A stretch of 11,224 nucleotides of DNA from Dictyocoela muelleri (taxonomy: Eukaryota > Microsporidia): NCBI GenBank assembly GCA_016256075.1, contig SDVU01000709.1, positions 1 to 11,224 on the forward strand, read 5' to 3'. Below, in pieces: positions 1 to 7,300 of the stretch (within the stretch, counting starts at the first letter, position 1; every line of letters begins with the position of its first letter). The translations under genes and the position numbers were made by a program. A model generated the notes under the pieces. The model was given only the letters and a program-made list of their open reading frames with translations. It searched no databases and had not been told where the DNA came from.

Positions 1-233
1 TCGCCGCACTCATCCCCACACCTAGGAGAGTCCCTTCTGCTTCATTGTCATATTAGACCAAGTCTTAATCAGCTATATCACACTGAAACAACTGTATATT
101 ATACTATAATTATATAGTTTTGACCGCTTAATGTCATTCCCTCATTATTTATTAAAGAGTGACATCAGCGAGATTCAAATCACGATACTTAAATTTACAT
201 TTAAGATTGTTAACCACTGATCTATCTGGCTCG
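1..233 (-). mobile_element. tRNA-derived SINE, copy A (runs off the window start)
   Basis: Read on the minus strand, this begins near 230 with a tRNA-like head: GCCAGATAGATCAGTGGTTA carries a Pol III A box, and GATTTGAATCTC is a weakened B box about 45 bases later. A body of roughly 150 bases follows. Body and head both match the copy at 7958-8188 in order. Shared blocks include AAGCGGT, AGCTGAT.AAGAC, GTCTAATATGA and GATGAGTG.GG. The head also matches 11149-11224. A shared tRNA-like head joined to a shared non-tRNA body is the usual structure of a SINE. No poly(A) tail or matching LINE is visible, so the partner retrotransposase is unknown. The 3' end may lie beyond base 1. Confidence 0.8.
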
Positions 234-901
234 TAAAAACACTCTAATTACCTATATGCTGCTGAATAATTGTTAAAAGATAATCACACATACAGCTGGG
301 CCTCTGGGTAGCTCAGTAGTGGTTTATAACTTGAACACCAGGAATCAAAGTTATAAATATTTTGATTGAAATCAACTCTCAAGGTATGTAATTATTGATA
401 TTACAGCATTTAATATAACAAATAAAAATAATAGATCTTTATAAATACTCTTTTAATCAAATAAAACATTAAACATAAATATAAAACAATGTACGTGATT
501 CACAGGGCATCACTCTGAAATCAAAATTACTATCTCATATTTTTTATTTTACATTGTACAAATGATTGGAATTATCTTAATAAATGTAAGAATATTTTAT
601 ATTTTAGAAGGCGAGTATCATTTGTTTAAACTTGATTTGAATTATAATGAAAAAAGGTTGATCCGAGGCTTTTAATTCATATCGATAAATGTAATGAATA
701 TTAAAAATTTAGAAAAAAAAATAATATTCCCTGTACCCTCCAAATTAATTAAAATGAAATTTTAATCTAGATGTGTTCATAATAGCGAGGGAAAAATAAT
801 TTAATTCTAAAAAATGTGAAAAACATCTAATGCCAAAATTTGGAGATTAACCATAAGTAGGGGATTTTTGTGTGTAAATGATTATAAAATTAATATTTTT
901 T
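234..901. other. Gene-free AT-rich stretch
   Basis: No convincing reading frame is present on either strand. The only structured piece is the tRNA-like relic at 297-395. Otherwise it is AT-rich spacer with short A and T runs, leading into the 22-bp tandem array. Confidence 0.6.
297..395 (+). other. tRNA-like relic, possibly a decayed SINE head
   Basis: GGGTAGCTCAGTAGTGGTT (about 306-324) resembles a tRNA D arm and A box. TGATTGAAATC (363-373) resembles a weakened B box at a suitable distance. The arms do not fold into a good cloverleaf, so a working tRNA is unlikely. It has no clear match to the body of the SINE at 1-233, so it may be another SINE lineage or a tRNA pseudogene. Confidence 0.35.
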
Positions 902-1099
902 ATTCCTTTAAGAAATGTTTTTCATTACTCTAAGAAATATTTTCCATTCCTCTAAGAAATATTTTTCATTCCTTCAAGAAATATTTTCTAATCCTTCAAG
1001 AAATATTTTCCAATCCTTCAAGAAATATTTTTCATTACTCTAAGAAATATTTTTCATTCCTCTAAGAAATATTTTTCATTACTTTAAGATATATTTTTT
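902..1099. repeat. 22-bp tandem array, nine copies
   Basis: Nine consecutive units start at 902, 924, 946, 968, 990, 1012, 1034, 1056 and 1078, each exactly 22 bp. Each unit reads as ATTCCT or ATTACT, then CTA or TCA, then AGAAATATTTTTC. Substitutions vary between units but no unit changes length. The array ends about 160 bp before the start codon of the bHLH-like gene. The unit is not clearly related to the 22-bp satellite at 9004-9281. It may be a plain minisatellite, or it may act in regulating the gene; the sequence shows only the repeat. Confidence 0.95.
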
Positions 1100-1258
1100 A
1101 TAAAATTCATAATAATTAGGTATTTCTGTTTTTTTTTTATTTTTTAAATAGATCATTTATATTTTAATAATAACGAAAATCTATTTCATTGGTTAACATA
1201 ACATTTACCAATTACTTAAATTTTTAGTCTCTTTTTATTTACAAATTAGTCGATTATA
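1100..1258 (+). promoter_or_regulatory. Presumed upstream region of the bHLH-like gene
   Basis: This AT-rich segment lies between the 22-bp array and the start codon at 1259. It contains a run of T near 1130-1145 and several TTTTAAATA or TATA-like stretches, none distinctive at this base composition. The promoter role is inferred from position alone. Confidence 0.25.
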
Positions 1259-1963
1259 ATGCCTTTAAAGGAGAATTTCTATTTAAATAAAATTAAAAGT
1301 ATGATTATGAAAGATCCCACGAAAGATGAAGTCGAACTTCTATTATATTTTATAAAGAAAAATAAAAAAGAAAAAAAATATGAACAACAAAATATATTAG
1401 AATTAAGACCCAATGATACACGATTGAGGAACATTGCAAGTATGAAATCAAATAATTTTCAAATAAATAAGAAAAAACATCCATTACATGACATTTTTGA
1501 AAATACGAATATTAGTCATAATAAAAATTTATTGAAAAATAACTTTAAATGTAATTTTAAAAGATCAGAAAGGATACAAAACGATTACGCTGATGAAAAA
1601 AATGCGAAAAACAATTTAGATTCGAAAATATCGAAAGATTTAAAGAATATTTATGAATGCTGTAAAGAAAGTGGATCGTTAAAAATTCTGAAAAATAAGT
1701 CAAATATAGATAAATTTATGAAAGAGTTAAATTATCTTGGATTTTTAAATCGTAAAAAAAGAAAAATTGGTAAATCGTTAGAAGAAAAAAGAAAATCACA
1801 TATAGAATGTGAATTACACCGGAAAAGGGCAATAAATAGTGCTTTGCTAGCTATATCAGATTTTCTACCAATTCCAATGAAATTAAATACAAAACGTATA
1901 GTATTTTTGGCTTTAGAAAAAATTTTTGAGTTACACAATGAAAATTTTTTATTAAAAAAATAA
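1259..1963 (+). CDS. bHLH-domain transcription-factor-like protein
   Basis: This frame encodes 234 residues and is rich in Lys, Asn and Ile. Residues 1-165 are low-complexity and match no family I recognise. Residues 177-231 align with the basic helix-loop-helix domain of E-box DNA-binding factors. His181, Glu185 and Arg188 fall at basic-region positions 5, 9 and 12, and Lys189 replaces the usual Arg at position 13. Ile192-Asn193 to Pro204 forms helix 1, in exact register with the USF-type pattern IN...L..IP. A short loop (about 205-210) leads to helix 2, with Ile214, Ala218, Ile222 and Leu225 at the conserved hydrophobic positions. Known family members dimerise in the nucleus and bind CANNTG sites; the retained Glu and Arg suggest DNA contact is kept. 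The start is the first Met of the open frame. No intron is apparent. A divergent bHLH factor is the best reading; an exact family cannot be given. Confidence 0.72.
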   Translation: MPLKENFYLNKIKSMIMKDPTKDEVELLLYFIKKNKKEKKYEQQNILELRPNDTRLRNIASMKSNNFQINKKKHPLHDIFENTNISHNKNLLKNNFKCNFKRSERIQNDYADEKNAKNNLDSKISKDLKNIYECCKESGSLKILKNKSNIDKFMKELNYLGFLNRKKRKIGKSLEEKRKSHIECELHRKRAINSALLAISDFLPIPMKLNTKRIVFLALEKIFELHNENFLLKK

Positions 1964-1977
1964 AATAGACATTTTCT

Positions 1978-1989
1978 AAAATAAATAAA
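1978..1989 (+). terminator. Possible poly(A) signals after the bHLH-like gene
   Basis: Two overlapping AATAAA hexamers (1980-1985 and 1984-1989) lie 17-26 bases past the stop codon. Short 3' ends are common in compact eukaryotic genomes. In DNA this AT-rich the hexamer also arises often by chance. Confidence 0.4.
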
Positions 1990-2095
1990 ACCTTTTAAAA
2001 ATTATTTGTTAAAATTTTAATTTATTTTTTAACTACCCTTTATGATTTTTTTGCTTATTTTGTTTGTAAATGCGATATAAATAAGTGGTGCGGTA

Positions 2096-2225
2096 TTATG
2101 TGGCGCGCAGTTCGCCACACGCGCCACACGCGCCACAAGCGCCACAAGCGCCACAAGCGCCACAAGCACGCAGCGGCAGACAAGCCATTATCGCCACATT
2201 TTTTATTAAAGAAAAATGTCTCCCC
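2096..2225. repeat. GC-rich island with a 9-bp minisatellite
   Basis: Six 9-bp units of CGCCACACG or CGCCACAAG occupy 2113-2166, inside an abruptly GC-rich patch that starts TGGCGCGCAGTTCGCC. The patch ends in CGCCACATTTTTTATTAAAG (from 2192). A 62-codon open frame crosses it, but that frame is a by-product of the RH/KRHK repeat and is not called as a gene. The ending is echoed at 2389-2415, so the island looks like part of a repeated unit rather than a unique minisatellite. Confidence 0.8.
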
Positions 2226-2360
2226 GAGACCCGAACCTGTTAAATTACCTAGCTATTTGTACCATAGAACCCATAACCTAAGATAATAAATCATAAACAG
2301 TATAAGTAGTTTTTAATAATAAAATAGTTTAAGAAAAAAATTAAAAATAATTTTTTATAT

Positions 2361-2420
2361 ATAGCGCGGCGCGCCATACGCACTATTAGCGCCACATTTA
2401 TTGTATTTAAAAGAAATATC
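2361..2420. repeat. Partial direct repeat of the GC-rich island
   Basis: AGCGCGGCGCGCCATACGC followed by AGCGCCACATTTATTG and an A-rich tail repeats the order seen at 2096-2225: GC-rich CGCC motifs, then CGCCACATT, then an AAAGAAA.AT stretch. It carries no 9-bp array. The two pieces are about 135 bp apart in the same orientation. They could be the two ends of a small element or a decayed duplication. Confidence 0.5.
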
Positions 2421-2425
2421 CTTAC

Positions 2426-2521
2426 TGCAATTCGAAATCGGGAATGTTATCTGAAATATTCATTTAACTTTAGAACGGCTGGGTCAATTTTTCACGAAAT
2501 ATTAAAATAGGTTAAAAAATA
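2426..2521. other. Short repeat-like motif next to Merlin
   Basis: AGAACGGCTGGGTCAATTTT (2473-2492) followed by CACGAAAT recalls a motif (ACGGCTGGACCGATTTT-like) that I associate with dispersed repeats in insect genomes. The resemblance is from memory, and no element boundaries are visible. Confidence 0.25.
2514..2521 (+). repeat. Left TSD of Merlin
   Basis: AAAAAATA abuts the left TIR and matches 3624-3631 exactly. The match is of low complexity, but its junction positions agree with the TIR ends. Confidence 0.8.
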
Positions 2522-2644
2522 GGCACAACTGCATGGAACTCACTTAGAAAAACCTTATAAATTTTGAAAAAAATTAAATGCATTTATTTTCCTTTACTGA
2601 AAGCAACTAAAAGTCTGAAGAACGTTTTTATGACAAGAATTCTT

Positions 2645-3514
2645 ATCTTATTTTGAAAATACATTTTTCTCCACGAAAATTCAGTAATGAAATCTTCCAT
2701 ATTATTGATCATTATTCCCTTCTGGTTCGATATTCATTTTTTTATTGTGTCTAAAGATTCTCAATAAGGTTAGTATGTTCTCTATCAGAATTTGTAAACC
2801 CTTGTGAATGATTTACCATAACATGAGTACATTGTGAATTTTTAACTGCTTTTGGATATTAAGGGAAACCATCAGTCTTAATAATTGTACCAGGATGAAC
2901 GTGTTTTTTAAAGATTTCCTCCATAGTCTTTATTGTTCTATCCTGTACAATTATAGGTATGAATGGTGTTCCTTATGACTCTTCAATCATTCCCACAATC
3001 CACTGCGTATTTTTAAAATCGTCAGGTAATGATGAAAGATTTTCTATGATCATACCGCTACAAATAGCAGTTTCATCGACCTGAATACTTTCCTCAACTC
3101 CACCTAACATTTTTTGATTTGTTTTAATTTCATTTTTAACTATAAGTATTATTTTTTTTTAATTTCGATATATGTGTGCTTACATATAAAACCTACGAAA
3201 GTAGATTGAAAATTATCAAACATTAAAACGAAAGAAAATAATGATCTGATGTAGTAAGTTATTCAAATTTTAGGTGAGTCAAATGAGGTGTTTTTGAATA
3301 TAGGAATCCTTTTATTACAGGTGGCAGAAGTACAAGCATAACAGTGGTCGTCAAGATATCTTTTATATTTTTCAATTTTCATTACCTTTTTACATTTACA
3401 TAAACAGGTAGAAGGAATGAGATTGTTGCTGACTAAGAAGTTTACTACATATTCAATGTCATAAAGAATCTTGTCAATGTAATCGAAGTTCTCTGGTATT
3501 TCAATTTCTATCAT
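2645..3514 (-). pseudogene. Merlin (IS1016/ISXO2-like) transposase pseudogene
   Basis: The longest open part runs from Met at 3514 to a stop at 3263-3265 (83 residues). It contains a zinc-ribbon-like segment, Cys37/39/41 and Cys58/61/66, followed by R..I..NTSF as in IS1016-type transposases. After several in-frame stops the catalytic core resumes: MLGGVEESIQVDETAICSG holds the first Asp (codon 3075-3077), IKTDGFP the second (2871-2873), and EHTNLIEN the Glu (2760-2762). The spacings of about 68 and 37 residues agree with the DDE core of this family. Other stops interrupt the core, for example after GMIEES and after KTDGFP. About eight stops are visible, so it cannot make a full-length active enzyme. 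The family cuts and pastes DNA at TIRs. Confidence 0.88.
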
Positions 3515-3558
3515 TTAAGGGTTCGTTTAATTTTTTTTTGTTTTTTTATTACCTTTTC

Positions 3559-3615
3559 TGCATAGAACTCACCTTTAGGTATTAATTGTATTTAAAAAAA
3601 AGTGAGTTCTATGCA
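3559..3615. repeat. Perfect 14-bp stem-loop from a duplicated Merlin TIR
   Basis: TGCATAGAACTCAC (3559-3572) is the exact reverse complement of GTGAGTTCTATGCA (3602-3615). The outer arm belongs to the right TIR. The inner arm is a second copy of the same end sequence in the opposite orientation. The loop is 29 bases. Confidence 0.88.
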
Positions 3616-3623
3616 TCTGTGCC

Positions 3624-3631
3624 AAAAAATA
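3624..3631 (+). repeat. Right TSD of Merlin
   Basis: AAAAAATA abuts the right TIR and is identical to 2514-2521, giving the 8-bp duplication expected of the superfamily. Confidence 0.8.
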
Positions 3632-3689
3632 AATAAAAATGCAATTTTTTTAATTGAACTTCGGGTCTATTTGCCATAGGTATTCGGTG

Positions 3690-3697
3690 CTTTGAAG
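3690..3697 (+). repeat. Putative left TSD of hAT
   Basis: CTTTGAAG precedes the CAGG end of the hAT element and matches CTCTAAAG at 6460-6467 in six of eight bases. hAT elements make 8-bp duplications with a preference close to CTCTAGAG. Confidence 0.55.
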
Positions 3698-3984
3698 CAG
3701 GTGTGTCAAACTCAACCTGCATCACAGGCCACATTTCAGAGAAAAAACGCACGAGGGCTGCTTGTAGGACATGCTTGGTTTCATATATCGAATCTGTAGT
3801 TTTAAATAAACATATATTCATATTGAGGATATCTATTTGTGTTACATAAACATCAAACTTATAATTATTCATAAAAATCAAAAAAATATCATTTAACAAT
3901 TTATAAAAAAATAAAAATTAATAATAAAAGTTTATTTTATCTTTTTTATATTATCTGATACACTTTTTTATTTAACTATATTTC

Positions 3985-6020
3985 TGATATTCGGTTCAAA
4001 TTTTTGCGCACAAACAATCTTAATTTTTGATGATCTGTTTTTTGTGGTCAATCTTGACCTATACGGTGTTTTATTTAATTTTAAACAAGAAAACAATTGA
4101 TAAGATAAATATTTACTGCTAAACATACACATAATTTTCTAAGCATTTTTTTATCTCTAATATTTCCCTTCCATATAATAATATATTCCCGGAATTCAAA
4201 AATCCAAATATTTAAATCTTAAACTCGAATCATTTTTTAAGTCGACCAAATCTAATTGTAAAAATATTAAAGCCTTTTCAATTTCAAATAAAAAGCTCCA
4301 TTAAAAAGAGGTAATTATGGAGAAATTTCTTTAAATCTACAAACTTTCACTCAAAATCGATTTCGTTTGTGTCAATTTTATTACAATATGTCGAAAAGGT
4401 ATACCTGTAATATTGATCTCTTACTTTATTGCAAGTTGGGAAATATTTTAGATCATTTTTATTAAAATGGGTTTTAAATAAAGATAATTTTTGAAAGAAA
4501 CCTAAAATCGCACCATACATATTTGTTATCAATAAATTTTTACCTTGCAATGTGATATTAATAAAATTAAGATGTTATGTACTGTCTATTAAAAGCTAGT
4601 TCTCTTTTCTACAAAGGATCTTTTATAATGTATAATTTGTATTTTTGGTTCTACAACGATTTGTGCTACTAAAAAGAAATGAGGAGGGGTAATGAAATTA
4701 TATTGAAAGAAGCATGAAATCGTCTGTTAAAGAATGGCCTCATTTCGTTTTCCATATAAAGAAATTTTTAAAGTAATGACATTTTTTGCATTTCAAAAAA
4801 TGTTTAATTTAGAAAAATTCTTTTATATCTTAAACGAAACAGAGACATTCTTTAACAGACGATTTCATGCTTCTTTCAATATAATTTCATTATCTCTCCT
4901 CATTTCTTTTGAGAGACACAAACCGTTGTAGAACCGTATTTTACGAATATTTAAGATTAATAAATGATATAATTTCTTACAAAAGTTTAAAAAAAATTCT
5001 AAAACTTTGTGACAAGACAACTATCGAACTTCTTTATAGTAAAGACTATCTTTAAATTCTAATTTTATATTGTGTAAAAAAAGAAAGAAATTGGCATGTT
5101 TGGGTACTCTTGATCTAATTAAATCGATAGTTTATGTGACTGCTTTTAAAATTCCACTCATTTTGATAATCTTTAAATAAAGGACTTGTTTATGAATAAG
5201 ATAATAAAAAAAGAGTGTATAGTTTTTTTTGAATAATCATCTTTTAGCTTTCTTTTTTAGAAGTGCTACGAATCTTTTTGTTGTTCCTGTCTTCAATTTT
5301 GCTCTATCAGTCGTCGCCGAAAAATTTTGTCAAGTGGATGCTTATATGTTTTAAATGTTCACCATACTGCATCGAAAACATCCTTTACTGTCGTTGTTCC
5401 ATAAAATGAATAATATCTAATAGTTCTTCAAATATATTCATACTAGAATCACACCCACGAATAAAGATTGCAATTTGTGTTGTTTCTTTTATATATATAT
5501 GCTCTCATCAATATTGAAGGAATAAAATTCCATATATTGGAATTGTTTTCCTAATTGCAAACATAAATCTTTACCAATTTCGGAAATTATTTATGCCACT
5601 GTACTTATTGATAAAGAAACATTTCTAAAATGTCGGATGCTTTGATTAAATACAAATTCATCAGCTTTAATCATACATTCTTTGATTAAAGCACTCTAGT
5701 AAAGGATTTACATTTTCTTGCTAACAAATAACTTATCTGGAAACTGGCTTATGATACTAATTTTTTATTTTTTAAAAAATATTAAACATTGTTTGCTGTT
5801 CGCTTATTTTATGCTTCTTTGAATCTAATTTATCTTTTCTTGATTTTCATTCACAGACAGAATAATAAGTGATGTGCAGAGTATAATGTCTTTTTATGGT
5901 GAATTTTTTTTATAATATTAATTATAACATCACATAATAAACATAGAGCTCTTTTATCAGCAGCTATGCAAAAATATTTTATCCCCAGGTTCTTAAGTCT
6001 CCTCCTCTTGTCTTCAATAT
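3985..6020 (-). pseudogene. hAT transposase pseudogene (GTF2IRD2-like), split by a MITE
   Basis: Read on the minus strand from about 6020, the pieces follow the family's order. A BED-finger remnant has KYFCIAADKRALCLLC, then SEQQTMFN. Next comes ECMIKADEFVFNQSIRHFRN with NVSLSISTVA, then an NIDES motif around the first catalytic Asp (about 5510), then TDRAKLKTGTTKRFVALLKK. LIRSRVPKHANF and KEVR.LSCHKVLEFF follow. After the MITE comes a 67-residue open piece (4347-4550) with QGKNLLITNMYGAILGFFQK and KYFPTC. The C-terminal dimerisation remnant ends in SYQLFSCLKLNKTPYRSRL and CAQKFEPNI (about 3985). Many stops and frame changes interrupt it, and no active enzyme is expected. The match is to remembered GTF2IRD2/ZBED-type hAT proteins. 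Confidence 0.87.
4647..4935. mobile_element. Full-hairpin MITE inserted in the hAT
   Basis: The 289-bp element begins GGTTCTACAACG and ends with its exact complement CGTTGTAGAACC (4924-4935). The outer ~90 bp of each arm are highly alike (4647-4736 against 4846-4935), and weaker pairing continues to the centre near 4791, so the whole element is one hairpin. GTATTTTT (4639-4646) and GTATTTTA (4936-4943) make a 7/8 match, consistent with an 8-bp TSD. A 65-codon open frame inside is an accident of the arms. The superfamily is unknown; an 8-bp TSD would allow hAT or Merlin, and the GG start favours the latter weakly. Confidence 0.87.
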
Positions 6021-6459
6021 TTCGTTTTTTTCTTTATTGTATATTTTTAATTATAAAGAGAGGTTTGATATTAAATTTCTAAATTTCTAAAAAACGTTTT
6101 TAGATTTCAAATTAATTCTAATACCCGACGATAAAAAATATTTTTTATTTGAGATAATAAATCCATAAATATTAAAGAACAAATAAAAATTAATCTAACA
6201 GTAATTTTATTTTTAGGAAAATGCTATATATTAAAAAACAAATACAGGCTTTGTGCCAAGGTTAGTAATAATTGGGCATTTAAAATATATAAAGATATGG
6301 TTAAAGTCAAAAAAGGAAGTAAAATTGTGTGTCCGAAGTAACAAAAAAATATACTTTTTTAGTTATTTATTAATATACATAGTATGTAGAATGAAATAAT
6401 TTAAAAAAACAGGCAGACATCACAAAAACATTCAACGGGCGGCATTTTTTAAAATCCTG

Positions 6460-6467
6460 CTCTAAAG
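6460..6467 (+). repeat. Putative right TSD of hAT
   Basis: CTCTAAAG follows the hAT right end. It fits the family target preference and matches CTTTGAAG at 3690-3697 in six of eight positions. Confidence 0.55.
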
Positions 6468-6532
6468 GGTTTCATAGGTTTATATATTTTTTTCTAGAAA
6501 ATCTACTATTATGAGAAACTCACTATATATAT

Positions 6533-6731
6533 GGCACTATTATCCATAGAGAGGTAGCTAGCTCATCGTACAGAAGAGATCCGTATAAAAATGCATCATA
6601 TTTAAGCTTCTAATGATTTGTTCAAATGGGTAGGGTACTTGGAATCTGGCAGAACTTATTTTATGACATACTATATACCCGATATTATCTTCATAATATT
6701 TGATATTTTGTATATCATATAAGAAGTTTCG
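6533..6731. mobile_element. Hairpin MITE family 1, copy 1 (truncated)
   Basis: From GGCACTATTATCCATAG (6533) through GCTCATCGTACAGAAGAG, GGTAGGGTACTTGGAATCTG and AGAACTTATTTTATGA, this follows the arm of the element at 8581-8866 step by step. The returning arm is mostly lost: only ATCATATAAGAAGTTT (6714-6729) remains before unrelated sequence begins. The left end shows the GGCA terminus. A 74-codon minus-strand frame over the element has no family resemblance and is not called. Confidence 0.75.
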
Positions 6732-6752
6732 AGTCTTGTTCGGAAAAATGTC
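6707..6752 (+). repeat. Inverted repeat, left copy (pairs with 7596-7642)
   Basis: TTTGTATATCATA, then TTCGAGTCTTGTTCGG and AAAAATGTC match the reverse complement of 7596-7642, apart from a small insertion of TAAGAAG-like bases. The two copies could be ends of one ~930-bp relic or two separate relics. Confidence 0.6.
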
Positions 6753-6791
6753 TACTTTATAATTTTTTTTCAAAGTAGGCACTTTTCCGAA
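6739..6791. repeat. Short hairpin, 20-base arms
   Basis: TTCGGAAAAATGTCTACTTT (6739-6758) and AAAGTAGGCACTTTTCCGAA (6772-6791) are inverted with two mismatches around a 13-base AT loop. The hairpin directly follows the truncated MITE and lies within the TTCGGGTCTTGTTCGG-type inverted repeat described at 6707-6752. Confidence 0.75.
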
Positions 6792-7108
6792 ATAAGTAAA
6801 ATTTTTGATTTTTTAAATTGTTAAATATTCTTTATAAAATAAAATAAATTTACTTAATATCATAATTAATTTAAAATGATACTCAACATTTTATTTTCTA
6901 CAAGATAATAGAATTTTAAGACATGTGAAGCATTGTTTACAATGTAATAACTAAAAAATCTGATTTTAACAACTGTTAAAATGAGAATGGGTGATTTATT
7001 GATCTTCTAATAAAAAATTGATGGAAAAAATGTATTAGTTATGAAAATTGAAATTTAAAAATACTTTTCCTGTTATATTAGGTTCTCACATAGCTTTCAG
7101 ACATCCTT
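6792..7108. other. Gene-free AT-rich stretch
   Basis: No supported gene is present. TTTTAACAACTGTTAAAA (6964-6981) is a near-perfect short palindrome; nothing else stands out. Confidence 0.55.
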
Positions 7109-7300
7109 CTTATTTTCATACACAAGAGGAGAAGTATTAATTATTATTTTAAATAAGCAGAATATTTGAGATAAAAACAAATAATCAATTATTTATATAT
7201 TTGTTCTAACATATAAATAATTGCTTATTTGTTTTTATCTCAAATATTCTGCTTATTTAAAATAACAATTAATACTTCTTCTCTTGTGAATAAAAATAAG
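7109..7300. repeat. 192-bp near-perfect palindrome (fold-back element)
   Basis: The left arm starts CTTATTTTCATACACAAGAG and the right arm ends CTCTTGTGAATAAAAATAAG. The arms, nearly 90 bases each, pair almost continuously through AAATAAGCAGAATATTTGAG to a loop of about 15 bases near 7200. The arms are much better matched than those of the other fold-back elements here, suggesting a young insertion or ongoing arm correction. No TSD is obvious, and the sequence is unrelated to the other hairpin families. Confidence 0.92.

Larger units (their letters stand above)
2522..3623 (-). mobile_element. Merlin-superfamily DNA transposon, decayed
   Basis: The element is bounded by TIRs of about 24 bp. 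Both begin GGCACA, share TGCAT and end GAACTCACTT, with three mismatches between them (left 2522-2545, right 3600-3623). The flanking octamer AAAAAATA is repeated exactly at 2514-2521 and 3624-3631; an 8-9 bp TSD is the known habit of Merlin. The interior encodes a broken IS1016/ISXO2-like transposase on the minus strand. The total length of about 1.1 kb fits a one-gene Merlin element. An extra copy of the TIR sequence lies just inside the right end. Merlin elements occur in many animals and in microsporidia. Confidence 0.9.
3698..6459 (-). mobile_element. hAT DNA transposon of the GTF2IRD2/ZBED type, decayed
   Basis: The left end reads CAGGTGTGTCAAACTCAACC; CAGG...GTCAAACTC is a common hAT terminus. 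The right end, read on the minus strand from 6459, starts CAGGATTTTAAAAAATGCCG, so the inverted repeats are only weakly similar. Imperfect 8-bp duplications flank them. The interior carries a broken hAT transposase on the minus strand that keeps its domain order across about 2 kb. A younger hairpin MITE (4647-4935) interrupts it. The element is 2762 bp including the MITE and about 2.47 kb without it, a normal size for this group. Divergence and many stops suggest an old insertion. Confidence 0.86.

Noticed and set aside
902-1099. Heat-shock-element array
   Set aside because: AGAAATATTTTTC contains GAA and TTC but not at the nGAAnnTTCn spacing.
2098-2286. 62-codon plus-strand open frame rich in RH/KRHK
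   Set aside because: It is the translation of the 9-bp CGCCACAAG minisatellite and its flank; there is no family resemblance and no other coding sign.
3609-3899. 96-codon minus-strand open frame
   Set aside because: It spans the Merlin right TIR, the gap and the non-coding end of the hAT element; the frame crosses element boundaries and is accidental.
4734-4931. 65-codon plus-strand open frame
   Set aside because: It lies wholly inside the hairpin MITE and starts in one arm and ends in the other.
6558-6782. 74-codon minus-strand open frame
   Set aside because: It covers the truncated MITE and the adjoining hairpin, with no protein-family features.
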